Below, in pieces: positions 23,432 to 35,556 of a DNA stretch of 64,000 nt (position 1 is the stretch's first letter; each line of letters begins with the position of its first letter). This stretch comes from Platanthera guangdongensis. Its lineage: Eukaryota > Streptophyta > Magnoliopsida > Asparagales > Orchidaceae. The stretch lies in NCBI GenBank assembly GCA_039583875.1, contig CM077166.1, positions 81,466,564 to 81,530,563 on the forward strand, given 5' to 3'. The translations under genes and the position numbers were made by a program. Under the pieces are notes generated by a model that was not told where the DNA came from, searched no databases, and worked only from the letters and a program-made list of their open reading frames with translations.

Positions 23432-23789
23432 AGAAATGGAAAGATCGTTGAACTCAGTTCGACGATCGAGGCTTCTAAAGGAATCTGAAGAGACTCCAAA
23501 ATCGTCGATCTCCGTTCGACGATCTGGAAAGGCGTCGAGCTCCGTTCGACGATCGTTCAGTGAACAAAATCGTCGAGCGCCGTTCGACGATCGTTGACCG
23601 AAGGAGACAGTTCATGCTGTCTGAGGGGCGCTGAACTCAGTTCGACGATTCTGGAAATCGTCGATCTCCGTTCGACGATCTTTGGGGCAATCATCGAGCG
23701 TAGTTCAGAGATCAGAAAATCCTAAATACTAAGAAAAATCAGAATTTTGCCTAGTCTTGGTCCATTTTTAGGTTTCAAAATCTTGGGGA
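23432..23789 (-). other. Spacer between pol and ORF3 of element G with hairpin motifs
   Basis: No gene. Positions 23440-23700 hold at least six copies of the GTTCGACGAT/ATCGTCGA motif, the third separate array in this element besides LTR U3 and gag. Confidence 0.75.
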
Positions 23790-26700
23790 TTATTTAAGAC
23801 TTCCTCCATCTAACATTCCTAACTGATTTAGGAAGAAGGTGTGTTTCTTTTCATCCAAAGGCTTGGTGAAAATATCTCCCCTTTGTAAATCAGTTGGGAT
23901 ATACTGCAATTCAATTTTGTTCTTTTCAACATTATCCCTTAAGAAATGATGCCTAATCTCTATATGTTTTGTCCTACTATGGAGGACTGGATTTTGAGCT
24001 ATGGAGATAGCACTTGTATTGTCACAAAAGATTTTTGACTTTTCTAAGTTGTAACCATAGTCTAGGAGTTGGTTTTGAATCCACAGTATTTGTGAACAAC
24101 AACTGCCTGCAGCCATATATTCAGCTTCAGCAGTTGAAGTTGACACAGATGTTTGTTTCTTGCAAAACCAAGAGACAAGTCTATCACCAAGGAACTGACA
24201 AGTTCCACTGGTGCTTTTCCTGTCAATTCTGCATCCAGCATAATCAGCATCAGAGAATCCAGTTAACTCAAATGCTGAATCTTTTGGATACCAGAGACCT
24301 AGATTTGGACAACTTTTAACATACCTAAGAATCCTCTTTACTAATGTGAGGTGTGACTCTCTAGGGCTAACTTGGAATCTAGCACATATACATGTAGCAA
24401 ACATTATATCTGGTCTACTAGCTGTAAGATACAGTAAAGAGCCAATCATTGCTCTATATGTTGTCTGATCAACAGGTTTCCCATGTTCATCAGCATCCAA
24501 TACAGCATTGGTAGGCATGGGTGTTTTCATACAAGATGCCTCAGACATGCCAAATTTCTTAACCAGCTCATGAGCATATTTGGTTTGAGAAATAAAGATG
24601 CCTTCAGCATGTTGTTTGACTTGCAATCCTAGGAAGAAGGATAGCTCACCCATGCTACTCATCTCAAATTTAGAATGCATTAGGTTAGAAAACCTTCTAC
24701 ACAATTTTGAGTCAGTAGAACCAAAAATGATATCGTCTACATAGATTTGTACTAGTAGGGTATGAGACTTATGGGTTCTAATAAAAAGGGTTTGGTCTAC
24801 TCTACCCCTTATAAAACCATTTTCCAAGAGAAAGCATGCTAGGGTCTCATACCATGCTCTAGGAGCTTGCTTGAGACCATATAATGCTTTATTTAATCTA
24901 AAAACAAAATCAGGATGAGTTGGAGAGATAAAACCTGGAGGTTGTCTGACATAGACTTCCTCTTTGATGTCTCCATTTAAGAAGGCACTCTTGACATCCA
25001 TCTGATAAACCTTGAAGCCCTTGTGAGCTGCATAGGATAAAAATATCCTGATGGCTTCTAATCTTGCAACAGGTGCAAAGGTCTGGTCGTAGTCAATTCC
25101 TTCTTCTTGAGAATATCCTTGGGCAACTAGCCTTGCCTTGTTCCTTATTATTACTCCTTGATCATCCAGTTTGTTTCTGAATACCCATTTTGTTCCAACA
25201 ATGGAATGATCCTTAGGCTTGGGCACTAGTTCCCATACTTTGTTCCTCTCAAATTGATGCAACTCCTCTTGCATGGCAATGATCCAGTGTGGATCTTGCT
25301 CTGCATCTTGAATGGACTGAGGTTCAATTTGAGAAAGGAAGCAGGTGTGCAACAGGTTTTGGTTGACCTGATTTCTGGTTTGCACACCAGCTGAGATGTC
25401 TCCAATTATCTGGGAAATTGGATGGTCTCTTGATGTTACTAAATCAACCGGGGGTGTTGATTGTTCACCAACCTGTGTTGTTGTTTCCTCTTGTGGTACA
25501 ACAACTGGCTCTTCAGGTTGTGCTTCAATATGTTGAGCATTGCTTTCATCTTCACTGCTTTCATCCTCTTGAGCAACCTGTAGCTTGTTCATATCTTCAA
25601 CTAGAGAGTGTTCCTGTAAAGGTTCTATGGTAGAAGGGATCTTCTCCTTGAAAGACATGTTAGTTTCATCAAAAGAAACATGAACAGATTCCTCAATTTT
25701 CAATGATGATTTATTATATACCCTATAGGCCTTGCTGATCATGGAGTATCCCAGAAATACTCCTTCATCAGCTTTGGCTTGAAATTTTGCTAGATGTTTC
25801 TTATCATTATTGTGAATATAGCAAATGCAACCAAAAATTTTGAAATAGTCAACTTTAGGTTTCTTCCCTTTGAGTAATTCATAGGGAGTCTTTCCCTTCA
25901 GTTTATGTATCAGGCTTCTGTTCAACACATAGTTGGAGGTGTTCACTGCCTCTGCCCAAAAGGATAGAGGTAGATGAGCATCTGACAACAATGTAGTGGC
26001 AGATTCAATAAGGGTTCTATTTTTCCTTTCAGCTACCCCATTTTGTTGAGGAGTTCTAGGAGCTGAGAAAGTATGCCTGATCCCTTCACTCTGACAGAAC
26101 TCTTGCATAAGAAGAGAATCAAACTCTGTCCCATGATCACTTCTGATCAGGGCAATGTGAGTATTGAACTCAATCTTTATACATTTGAGAAACTCTGTCA
26201 GACACTTAAAGTTATCAGACTTCTTCCTTAGAAAGAACACCCAAGTGAATCTAGAGAAGTCATCTACAATCACTAAAGTGTAGGATTTCCCTCCTAGGCT
26301 TTGTACTGTGATGGGTCCAAATAGATCCATGTGTAACAGATACAATATCCTAGGTGAATCACTCTTATTAAGTGACTTAAAACTGTTCTTAGTTTGCTTG
26401 CCTAATTGACAAGCCTTGCAGAGTCCTTCCTTCTTGTAGGGGCCAGAAGGTAGTCCTCTAACAAGGTTGTCCTTGGAGAGCCTAGCAATAGTTCTAAGGT
26501 TTAGGTGTCCTAATCTCTTATGCCATAAAACATTTGGTCTACAAACTGAATTGAATAAACAGATATCTATAGAAGTTGAAAGAAAATCTACTAGGTAGAT
26601 GTTACCTTTCCTTTTACCTGTCAACACAGTTGTGTTGTCCTCTGACTTGATTTTGCATAAGGTTTTGCTGAAGGTCACCTGGTAGCCTTCATCACATAGC

Positions 26701-26954
26701 TGACTGATGCTGATTAGGTTGTGCTTCAGTCCTTCCACATATGCTACCTTCTTGAAGGTTACAAAACCAATCTGGACTGCTCCATATCCTTTAGTTTGTC
26801 CAAAGTTGGAATCACCAAAGATAACTTTGGGTCCAAGCTTGGATCTAAAGGAATTGAGGTTGTCCTTGTTCCCTGTCATGTGCTTTGAGCATCCACTATC
26901 CAAATACCATTGCTGGTTAGATGTTGGATAGGTCTTCACCTGCACATAAAACAA
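23790..26954 (-). CDS. pol: Pol of SIRE element G (protease, integrase, RT, RNase H)
   Basis: 1054 codons uninterrupted. Protease [13 protein letters not shown] is near residue 16-30. The pre-integrase zinc-binding region ([16 protein letters not shown]) spans about 145-190. The integrase core has [17 protein letters not shown] and [11 protein letters not shown] (about 205-320). RT runs from [10 protein letters not shown], with [20 protein letters not shown] and YGLKQAPR. The catalytic YVDD is at residues 738-741 (24732-24743). RNase H has [17 protein letters not shown] and DNTSAI (about 890-1000). Ends MLDGGSLK. All catalytic motifs are present, so this pol looks functional. It begins in the +1 frame relative to the gag stop; H shares that arrangement. 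Confidence 0.95.
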   Translation of the reverse strand: MFYVQVKTYPTSNQQWYLDSGCSKHMTGNKDNLNSFRSKLGPKVIFGDSNFGQTKGYGAVQIGFVTFKKVAYVEGLKHNLISISQLCDEGYQVTFSKTLCKIKSEDNTTVLTGKRKGNIYLVDFLSTSIDICLFNSVCRPNVLWHKRLGHLNLRTIARLSKDNLVRGLPSGPYKKEGLCKACQLGKQTKNSFKSLNKSDSPRILYLLHMDLFGPITVQSLGGKSYTLVIVDDFSRFTWVFFLRKKSDNFKCLTEFLKCIKIEFNTHIALIRSDHGTEFDSLLMQEFCQSEGIRHTFSAPRTPQQNGVAERKNRTLIESATTLLSDAHLPLSFWAEAVNTSNYVLNRSLIHKLKGKTPYELLKGKKPKVDYFKIFGCICYIHNNDKKHLAKFQAKADEGVFLGYSMISKAYRVYNKSSLKIEESVHVSFDETNMSFKEKIPSTIEPLQEHSLVEDMNKLQVAQEDESSEDESNAQHIEAQPEEPVVVPQEETTTQVGEQSTPPVDLVTSRDHPISQIIGDISAGVQTRNQVNQNLLHTCFLSQIEPQSIQDAEQDPHWIIAMQEELHQFERNKVWELVPKPKDHSIVGTKWVFRNKLDDQGVIIRNKARLVAQGYSQEEGIDYDQTFAPVARLEAIRIFLSYAAHKGFKVYQMDVKSAFLNGDIKEEVYVRQPPGFISPTHPDFVFRLNKALYGLKQAPRAWYETLACFLLENGFIRGRVDQTLFIRTHKSHTLLVQIYVDDIIFGSTDSKLCRRFSNLMHSKFEMSSMGELSFFLGLQVKQHAEGIFISQTKYAHELVKKFGMSEASCMKTPMPTNAVLDADEHGKPVDQTTYRAMIGSLLYLTASRPDIMFATCICARFQVSPRESHLTLVKRILRYVKSCPNLGLWYPKDSAFELTGFSDADYAGCRIDRKSTSGTCQFLGDRLVSWFCKKQTSVSTSTAEAEYMAAGSCCSQILWIQNQLLDYGYNLEKSKIFCDNTSAISIAQNPVLHSRTKHIEIRHHFLRDNVEKNKIELQYIPTDLQRGDIFTKPLDEKKHTFFLNQLGMLDGGSLK

Positions 26955-29048
26955 TTTACTTGTTTTTGACCTAGTTTACCTTGGGCCTAGGTTGATAACC
27001 TTTAAATTCAGAAATGAAAGATATCCCTGGCTGACTCTTATATCCTTCAGGATGATATCTCCTTGGAGGTATAATCCATTCAGTATAAGGGTTAAAGGTT
27101 TGGGATGAAGTGCCCTTAGGATTCAATTTTGACTTGCCTTTAAAAAAATTTCCAGAGCTCTGACCTTTGTTCGACGATCTTGGAGCTGCGTTCGACGATC
27201 GTGGGTCAGATCGTCGAGCTCCGTTCGACGGTCGACTATGGCTGAGGTCAGGTATATGGGATCGTCGACCAGCGTTCGACGATCTTGGCTGAGATCGTCG
27301 ATCAACGTTCGACGATTTGTCCTGAGATCGTCGAGCTGCGTTCGGCGATCGTCGATCTTCATTCGGCGATCGTCGAGCTCCGTTCGATGATTTGAGCTGG
27401 ACTTTAGTTTTCTGAGGCAGATCAGAATTTTTCCTGGCAACCTCTACATTACTCCCTTTCCCTTGTCAGAAATGAACTTGATAGGGGTTGTTAGAACAAT
27501 AGGTTGGCTGGATGAGGCACCCAAGCCCAGTGTACTGTTGAATCTTGAGTTCACTGTGCTTGTGATGTCCATCAGCTTGATGCTTCTCCCATTGAGAGAT
27601 TCTTCAAGCTTCTTGGCCTCAGAGAGCTCACTCTTCAGTGAAGCTATCTGTTCCCTATAGTTCTCCAACTCCTGAGAGAGTTTGAGGTTTTCTGATTTTA
27701 AACCACTTTGTTCAGATAATTGATTTCTGAGAGAGATGATCTCTTTCTCAGACTTTAGCAGGTCTAAACATAGTGCTTTAAATTCAAGTTTAAAATCTTC
27801 TGAAGTGAAATCAAAAGAGCTGATTACCTGATCTTCTTCAGGTTGAGTCTCTGAGTCTGACTCTGACTCCTCTTCCTCTGAGTTGTGTTGTGAGGCATTA
27901 ATTGCCATCATGCAGAACTCCTTTTCCTCTGCATCATCCTCATCATCACTTGAGCTGGAAGAGGCTTCTGACTCCTCTTCAGTCTCACTCCAGGATTCAA
28001 CAACAAATCCTTTCCTTGTGTGCTTATTTCTGCTGGAGGAAGGTTTGCTATTTCCATTCCTTTTGGAGTCCTTCTCCTTTCTTCTTTCTTTTCTGTCCCT
28101 TCTGTCCTTGTTCTTATTCTCTGGACAGTCAGGAACTATGTGCCCTGGTTTCCTGCAACCAAAGCAAATGATGTCTTTGTTATTGCCAATGGACTTGTCA
28201 TACCTTGGCTTGTCTTGCTCCTTGTATGATCTTCTTCTGAAGTCCTTTCTGGCCATCTTGTAGAATCTTTTGGCCAACAGGCTGAGAAGTTCATCATTGC
28301 CTGTACCTTTTTCTTCAGGCAGATCCTCAGCTGCCTTAAATGCTATAGTCTTCTCCTTTCTTGTGGCTGGTGAAGCAGCCTTCTGTTCTTCTTCTCTGTT
28401 CTTGATGAGTAGCTCATAAGATTTGAGCTTACCCAACAAGGCTTCAGTCGTGATCTCATTCAGGCTTCTGGCATCTTTAATTGGCCAGATTCTTGAATCC
28501 CAAGTGCTGGGGAAGCACATTAGGATCTTGTCATTAAGTTCTGTTAGTGAGATCTCTTTGTCTAATGTCCTCAGTTCACTGACAATTAGACTCAGTCTGT
28601 TGTACATGTCTCCCACTGTCTCAGTTTCTCCCTTCTTGAAGTTCTCATATTGGGAGATGAGATGAGATCTTCTGTCATTTCTCTCATCAGCTGAGCCAGA
28701 GACAATTTCTGAAAGCCTGTCCCAAATCTCCTTGGCTGAATTGCATTCAGCTACCTTTTGAAAAATGTCATCTGACATTGTCTGAGCTAGAATGTTCATT
28801 GCCTTGGCATCAGCTACCTTCCACCTTTTGATGTCATCATCTGTTCCTGATGGAGGTGGAACAGCATTTGTGCTTGTACTTTCTGGGGGTCTGGGACACA
28901 CTGTCAAAACAGAATTAAAAATGTCCTCGTCAATAGAATTCATGTAGAGTTTAATCCTTGCTTTCCAAAGTGCAAACTTTGACAGATTGCACACTGGAGG
29001 TCTGGTGCTTGCATAATCTTTGTTTTGGGCCATAAGTTGTGCAAACAA
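26955..29048 (-). pseudogene. gag: Gag of element G (2-bp frameshift)
   Basis: Starts MFAQLMAQNKDYAST and is open for 534 codons to 27444. It has a gag core, CCHC knuckle CFGCRKPGHIVPDC, a Lys/Arg-rich stretch, an acidic Ser/Asp/Glu stretch and a coiled coil. Two extra bases near 27446, absent in H, shift the frame just before the hairpin-repeat linker, which then continues in the frame that ends NWVKNK-like and TAA just before pol. The capsid and nucleocapsid parts are intact; only the linker to pol is lost. Confidence 0.9.
27168..27395 (-). repeat. Hairpin-motif array inside G gag
   Basis: About seven ATCGTCGA/TTCGACGAT inverted motifs in the gag-protease linker, one 33-bp unit shorter than in H. 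Confidence 0.85.
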
Positions 29049-29148
29049 AATCTAATATTAAAATACAAAAGAAGGATCTAGTTTGGGATCTTGGGGTTCA
29101 GGTGTTAGCCTGTACAACCAATCAGGAATGGTATGTTTAACCAACCTC

Positions 29149-29161
29149 GCTTTGATACCAA
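29149..29161 (-). promoter_or_regulatory. Primer binding site of element G
   Basis: Minus-strand TGGTATCAAAGCG after the 5' LTR. It differs at one base from the TGGTATCAGAG core in H, with A for G. Confidence 0.85.
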
Positions 29162-29162
29162 T

Positions 29163-30741
29163 TGAAAGGGGAAACTAGATCAGATATACTCTAGATGGGG
29201 GTGAATAGAGTATATGGTGCTTTTTAAAACACAAAGAAAAACTTTTGCAAAGCTTTACGACAATTGTTGTAATGAGTGTAAGCAGGGAAGCAGAAATAAA
29301 ACTAAGCTATGCAGAAATTAAGCACAAGAAAATCTAGGCCAGAAACAAAAAGAAAACATGCAGAACCAGATGACACAAGGAAATATAGTGGTTCCCCAAC
29401 TTGGGTACATCCACTCTTCTACCACCCTAGGTAGGAATCCACTGCAGGATGAGTTGATCAGGTGTCCTGGGCACCAATGAGCTTTTGATAAGGTGCTCAA
29501 AAACCAAATCAGATTTTTTGATCAGGTGTCTTGCCACCAATGAGCTTTTGACAAGGTGCTCAAAAACCAGATTCAAACTTTTGAAGGGAGTTTGAAAAAC
29601 CCTTTACAGAGAGGGGGTTGAGAGAGTTATGGCAGTCTTCTCTTTCTCAATCAACTGAGAAGACTAAGTGGATTGATTTCAAAGCTCCCCCTGAGTCCTT
29701 GATCTTCAGGAAGATGAGCTTTGCTAAGGGTGATAGGCCTTCAAAAATAGATCTCCAGCAAAAGATGATTTCAGCAAGCTGAAATGTTGAGTGTCTGGAG
29801 TCTTGAAATGATGTTGGCCTTGAACACTTGAGAGCTGAAGAGATCTGAAGAATGTTTGAAAGCTTGATCTCTTGATGATGAGTGTTCTTCTGAATTCTTG
29901 TTGACAGAATATTTTTCAGAGTCTCTGTATATTGAGAGGTGTCCTATTCTTGTCAATCTTCTTCTTTTGTTCTTGTCTATTCTCTGTCTTTATTCAAAAA
30001 CATTCTCTTTTATTCTCTGAGTCTGAATAGAATATTACTCTGTCAAAGATAGCCGTTGGTCTGCATTGATTACAACCTTAATTGCATAATATGTTCTGAA
30101 GGAAAGTCCACTGAATTGTTCCTTGAAAAATTCCTTGAAACTTGCTCCAGAAGTAAATGAAGACGGCTGGCAGATCTTCTGAATTAAATGCAGAATAACT
30201 TCTATCTGATTTGAATTTGAATTCTGAAAGATAACTGAAATCGTCGAACTGAGCTCTGCTATCGTCGAGCTGAGCTCAGCGAACTGGAAAATGCAAGCAG
30301 CAAAGAAATCGTCGATCTGAGCTCAAAGATCGTCGAACTGAGCTCAGAGATAAGGATCCAGTGCAGACTCAAAATCGTCGACCTGAGCTCACCGATCGTC
30401 GAATGGAGTTCGACGATATTGCAAAGTTGAGCTCAGCGATCGTAGACCAGAGCTCGACGATATTATGAGGTTTGAGCTCAGCGATCGTCGAATGGAGCTC
30501 GACGATCTGTCAATAGTTGAGCTAGACGATCGTCGACCGGAGTTCGACGAAACGTCGTGCTGAGCTCGACGATTTGGACTTAGTCTCCAGAAAAACTTGG
30601 GTCTCCAGGGCAGCTTCCAATCCTAGCCTTCTAACCCTTAGACTCAATTCTAATTGACCTATTAAGCTATACAGAAGGTCAAACACAGATTCCTAGAGAC
30701 ATAGTGATCCTGACCCAAATTAGTAATATGGTGTTCCAACA
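29163..30741 (-). repeat. 5' LTR of element G
   Basis: 1579 bp, partner of 18525-20103. The hairpin-motif array lies at about 30238-30575. Confidence 0.95.
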
Positions 30742-30746
30742 CTGCG
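30742..30746. other. Right target-site duplication of element G
   Basis: CTGCG, copy of CTGCA at 18520-18524. Confidence 0.75.
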
Positions 30747-30981
30747 AACTAAGCGGATTGAAAATGTATCCGCTCCTTGTGACTTGCTGGGAGAAAAAAG
30801 CGCGATCTGGGCGGACAACAAATTGTGTCGGACACAACTTTTTGCTTTTAATTTTCCTTGGCATGTGAATCTGTGTTTGTATCCGCGTTGTTGCTTGGCT
30901 GTGTTTTTTATTTTTTGCGGACTGTGCGGATTGGAATTGCGAGCTCTGCGGCCTGGTCAAAAAGCTGTCAGACTCTTTAGC

Positions 30982-30989
30982 TATAAATA
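30982..30989 (+). promoter_or_regulatory. TATA box of antisense gene y in element J
   Basis: TATAAATA in TAGCTATAAATAGGG, 71 bp upstream of the gene y ATG. The flanking sequence carries several GCGGACTG motifs of the type found in J's own LTR U3. Confidence 0.65.
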
Positions 30990-31727
30990 GGGCCTTCCGC
31001 TTTCTCTTATGCAGGAAACAACTGAAGTAAAAGGAACCCTGCGGCCTGCAAAATGGTGTCCGCGCGTACTGATGCTGCTGTCGCCTTTCACACCGCGGAC
31101 CACCGGAAATGCACATTGAAAGAGGCCGACCTGGATGCCTTTGTCGAAAAGAAGATGGCGAACTCGAATATCCTTGTCCGCCTTCCTGCCCATCAAGAAA
31201 GGTTAAACTTCTCAACCGCAACCCAGATCGCCATCCCAGTGGACCATTTTGACAGCGGATTCAAGTTTCTGCTTCTTTGGGAACTCGCCACCATCTTTGA
31301 GCACTATGGAATGGTGCCTGGCCAGCTTGCGCCGAATACACTCGCTGCGATCTGCAGCTTTGTCTCTTATTTGCGATCTGAAAAGATCGCTTTTTCAATG
31401 AATGTCTTCCACAAGATATTCTCTGTCCGCTCCATTACCGCTTCCGGAGGCCGCCCCTACAAGGGGTGATATACTTCTACTGCAGGGGGATGAAGGTTGT
31501 GGGCCTTCCCAACAAAATCCACAACTGGACCTCTAGGTTCCTGATCTTTGAGAGCGACCTAGGGTTCGCGCACACCTATCCGCAGGTGCGCGCGGACTCC
31601 TCCTTCAAAAGCATGCAATTAGATGACTTGGAATCCACCATTGTCGAGTTCTTAGCCAACTCCAGGCTTGACATCGAGCATTACATTCCGCTGCTGGCGA
31701 GCTTAGCGGACATCATGCCCGAAGAGA

Positions 31728-31796
31728 GTAAGTAGTTTACGAACTCAGCTTTTGCATCCGACGCGACCTTGGTGTTTAACCTATTTGTTTTTGTAG
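31728..31796 (+). other. Predicted intron 1 of gene y
   Basis: 69 bp, donor AGA/GTAAGT, acceptor TTTTTGTAG. It contains an in-frame TAG immediately after the donor, and removing it joins the two open frames without a shift. Confidence 0.65.
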
Positions 31797-32317
31797 CGAC
31801 CTTGGCGGTACCCGCTAACTTGCCACAGATGCCTAGCGGCTTCATTCCTACACAAAAAGTGAATAAAGAAGCAGTCGCAAGAAAGAGGAAGGAGGAAGGG
31901 GATCCCGCGGCGGATTACTCTTCCTCTGAAAGCTTCACCATGAGTGGTTTTGGCATCAGCCAGAAGGATCTTAGGGGGAACCCTATGGTCCACTGGCATA
32001 GCAAGAACAAACACGTCCGCCTGTCCACCGCGCTCCCTTCGTGGAAGAGTCCGCGGATAACACGCCACACCCATATTGCGATCTCCGCGCTTTACGGAAA
32101 GCGCAACTTGAGCGACCTTAAGAAGGTGCCCGCCGCCGACCTCCCTCTGCTAGCTTCTCAGGCCGCTGCGAATAGTGTGGTGACAAACCACTATGTTGCC
32201 ACCCTGGCCAGAGACCTGTTGAGGCAGAATGAACAACTTCAAAAGGATAATAAAGCGCTAAAGGAAAGGAATGTGCGGTTGGGAAAAAGGGTTGCTCAGC
32301 AAAGAGAAGAGCTTGGG

Positions 32318-32391
32318 GTTAGTTGAATTCGCAGCGGCCTTAATTTGTTATATGCCGCAATCTGTCTGACGTTTGCTTTTATTTTGTGTAG
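32318..32391 (+). other. Predicted intron 2 of gene y
   Basis: 74 bp, donor GGG/GTTAGT, T-rich tract, acceptor TTTTGTGTAG. Phase 0. It contains an in-frame TGA; removal joins REELG to VAYDLENNN in one frame. Confidence 0.65.
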
Positions 32392-32910
32392 GTCGCCTAT
32401 GACTTGGAAAACAACAACTTCCAGGCTTCCATGCTCCATTTCGTGAAGGAGACCGTCGAGGTCGCCATTGAGCGACTTGTCCGCGACCGCTTCATAAAGG
32501 AGGGGGTGGATGGCGTCCCTTTCTTAGAGATCTTCCCTGAGCTGGCTGCGCAGGTCGCGACGATGGAGAGGGCTAAAAAAGGCAAGGATATCATTGAGGA
32601 AGAAGGCGAAGAAGAAGAGGAAGAAGACTAAGAAGAAGAAGAAGTTGAAGAAGAATACGGAGGGCAGGGCGAAGGGCAAAGCGCCAAGGAAACAGCGGAC
32701 AATGCTGCCTCGAGCCAGCGAGTAGAGGAACTGTCCGCCGAGTCCGACACCTCTGCATCCTCCTCTACTACCGGGAGCTCGCATAGCGGGTCCTCCTCAA
32801 GTACAGGATCAGATAGCAATGGGAGCGGCTCGGGGGGCTACTCTCCAGAAGTTGACATTGTTGGCGAAAGCCCTGCACCTCTAGAAAAGAAACAAAAGAC
32901 TACAGATTGA

Positions 32911-34542
32911 TTAATGTATTTTTATCTTTTTTGGTTTTTGTAAATGGGGCGGACGCAAGATCGCAGTCTGCCGAACATATAGAAATATGTAAAGAGTTTT
33001 TGATGAAATAGAAAGAAAGGATATTTTTGCATGTGTGCTTCCTGCAATGTTCTTTTTCCATGCTCACCGCACCGACACTTAGCAGTCCGCACGACACGCT
33101 GATAAATCCCACAGCTTTTTAACTTGCTGATTAGAGACAATTATTGTCCGTCATTGGAATGAGAAGAAATTGTCAGGCGGACTCTATTGAGTTTCAATTG
33201 CAGTCCGCACGATACTAAGATCATTTATAACGAGTCTTGCTGATTAGAGATTTCAACTTATCAATCCATTCAATATCCGCCTTAAAAAATGACGAAAATA
33301 GCCAGCTGATAACAATGTCAGGTGGTACTTCATTGAGTTCTAGTAGAGTCCGCAATTCTCTTTATTAACTTATTAAATTATAATATATGAAAACCATTCG
33401 GCGGACTGAGCGGATACAGAAAACCAATCCGCTCATAATAGAAATGATCTATAGCTTGCGATCTCAAGGAATCCATCGGACTGAGTGGATACAGAAAACC
33501 AGTCCGCCAAAGATAGATAGAATCTATAAATCATCCAAGGAAACTGGAGTACTGCGCGGATAGATAAAACCAGTCCGCCAAAGATAGAAATGACCTATAG
33601 CTTGCGACCAGGTGGGAAGGTGCGCATTGCATGACTTTCCTCACCAGGCCTCAGGCTTATATGATCAACCCAAACAAAACTGGCGGACTGTGCGGATACA
33701 GAAAACCAATCCGCTCATAATACAAGAAATGATTTATAGCTTGCGACCAGGTGGGCAGGTGAGCCTGAGCGGCATACTTTCCTCACCGGGCTACAAGCTA
33801 TAAAATCAACCCAAACAGGAGGACTGAGCGGATAGAGAAAACCAGTCCGCACATAATTCCCTGAGAAGAGCAAAATGCTCACTTGGCGGAACGGTTCCTT
33901 GCCCTCTTGCCTGGAGTACAGTCTAAGCTGTGGGTCTCCTGCAGGCACTGCTCGAGGGTACCATGGAGTGTTCGAGGGTTACAAGCTAAGATGACCCGCA
34001 TGCAGGTGAGCCGGAACGACATACTTTCCTCACACGATCATCGAAGTTGTAACGATATCCCTAATGCGGCATGGTAGAGCTTTACCCCCACCCAACCCTC
34101 CATAATGCAGAGGTGGGGTCAGGTACTTACGGGATCCGAAGTCCAGAATCCAACCGCACTAGAGCTTGCAAGCTCCCACTACACGGTGCGAAATCTCCTC
34201 GCAACACGTGGTCTTCGTGGTGTTACACTAATGACAACAGCTCTAGGGGAGATCTTGATGAACTCGGCGATGTCTCCTGGTATCAGGGAACCGTTATAGG
34301 TCTTTGTGAGAGAGAGAAGACACTAGAAAAGGTGTCAGTATGGATCCTTTAATTAATAAAGTGTATTTGTGAAGCAAAAATAAGAAAGAAAAGGGGAGTT
34401 CAGACGCAGAACTGATTTTGGAATCTTTCTTAGTGTTTCATCTTTTATCATTACATATACAAAACACTTGAAGAAGCGTTAGCAAGCAGTTTCTATTCAT
34501 AATAACTCTTGAAGAGGATACGCAAAGTAGAAAAAAGGAGGT
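32911..34542. other. Noncoding spacer between gene y and pol in element J
   Basis: No supported gene over 1.6 kb. It holds the tandem hairpin repeats at 33395-33860 and scattered GCGGACTG/CAGTCCGC motifs. 33870-34540 shows nothing recognisable. Confidence 0.6.
33395..33860. repeat. Tandem repeat with GCGGACTG/CAGTCCGC hairpins in element J
   Basis: Five copies of a unit with GGACTGAGCGGATACAGAAA followed by ACCAGTCCGC, starting near 33398, 33476, 33545, 33680 and 33810. Spacing varies from about 70 to 135 bp, and some copies add AAATGATCTATAGCTTGCGA. The arms pair with each other and match motifs in J's LTR U3. Confidence 0.8.
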
Positions 34543-35556
34543 TCAAGAATAGAACCGTTTGAGATCATCCCCGCTCCATGTGTGTGGTATATCCTCTCCT
34601 TCGTATGTCTGCAAGCGGTAAGCGCCGCTCTTTAACGCTTCTTTGACAACAAAAGGGCCGGCCCAATTTGGATTAAGCTTCCCAATTGAACCAGCTCTTG
34701 CAGCAGCATCAATCTTCTTTAGAACGAGATCTCCCACTTGGAAGTGTTTGATCCTCACGTTCTGATCAAAGTAGCGGACCATCCTTCTTTTGACCTCCTC
34801 CTGCCTTATGGCTGCTTGATCTCTGATGGCCTCGATGTGTTCCAAGCTGAACCTCATCTCTTCATTATTCAACTCAAGCCAGTCCTCAACGCCTTCTCTT
34901 GCAAGCAGAACTCTGGGTGACGGGACTTCAAACTCAACTGGGATAAGTGCCTCTGAGCCATGAGAAAGTTTGAATGGAGTCTCCCTAGTTGCGGATGATG
35001 GCGTTGTCCTAAGGGACCAGAGGACTGATGGAAGCTGATCAGCCCAGCTGCCCTTGAGATTCTGCACTTTCTTTTTGAGCAAATTGAGGATCTGCTTGTT
35101 GGCTGCTTCTACTTGGCCATTGCTTCTGGGATGATGAACTGATGCAAACCGCAGCTCTGTTCCGATCTGCCTGCAAAAATCTATCATCTCGGAGTTGTTG
35201 AATTGTGGCCCATTATCAGTGATTATAGCCATTGAAATTCCATGCCGACAGATAATCTCCCCCCAATTGAAGTTTCTGACGACCTGAGTAGTTGTCTTAG
35301 CCAATGCCTTGGCTTCGATCCACTTGCTAAAGTAGTCGATCATTACGATGATGAAACGTCGATGACTGCTTGCCATGGGAAAAGGACCGAGGAGGTCCAT
35401 TCCACAAACTGCGAAGGGCCAAGGAGTTGCAATCGATCTGAGGGACTGAGCTGCTTGGTGTTGAAGTGGAGCAAACTTCTGGCACTGAACACACTTTCTG
35501 GCATAGATCTCAGAGTCTCTCTTCATAGTGGGCCAGAAATATCCTTGCCACAGGAT
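34543..35556 (-). pseudogene. pol: Integrase of element J
   Basis: A gypsy integrase with the end of the zinc finger (CVQCQKF), then catalytic Asp in GMDLLGPFP, Asp in ITDNGPQF and Glu in NGQVEAAN. The C-terminal part (VGDLVLKKIDAA, LNPNWAGPFVV) ends WSGDDLKRFYS-TAA, typical of Tat-lineage integrases and without a chromodomain. It is in frame with the upstream RT region, separated only by a TGA at 35557-35559. The domain itself is uninterrupted. Confidence 0.92.

Larger units (their letters stand above)
18525..30741 (-). mobile_element. SIRE-type copia element G, nearly intact (minus strand)
   Basis: 12,217 bp: 5' LTR 29163-30741, primer site, gag 29048-26955, pol 26954-23790, ORF3 23299-20281, polypurine tract 20104-20120, 3' LTR 18525-20103. 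Both LTRs are exactly 1579 bp and show only about a dozen differences by eye, so it is the youngest element here. Defects seen are a 2-bp insertion in gag near 27446 and one extra T in ORF3 near 20440. It sits in J between antisense genes x and y. Confidence 0.95.
31053..32910 (+). pseudogene. Antisense gene y of element J, intron-containing, gypsy-type transposon domain
   Basis: Predicted exons 31053-31727, 31797-32317 and 32392-32910, about 571 residues. ATG 31053 follows a TATA box by 71 bp. Residues about 70-225 (LWELATIFEHYGMVPGQLAPN, SFVSYLRSEKI, VIYFYCRGMKVVGLPN) resemble the PF04195 gypsy-type transposon domain, from memory. A basic middle, a short coiled coil (LRQNEQLQKDNKALKERN) and an acidic Ser-rich tail ending KKQKTTD-TGA follow. 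Both introns have GT-AG ends and keep frame. Defects: one G lost in the G-run near 31466 and TAA at 32629-32631, probably from GAA. Such proteins occur in Tat-lineage elements; their role is unknown. Confidence 0.72.
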
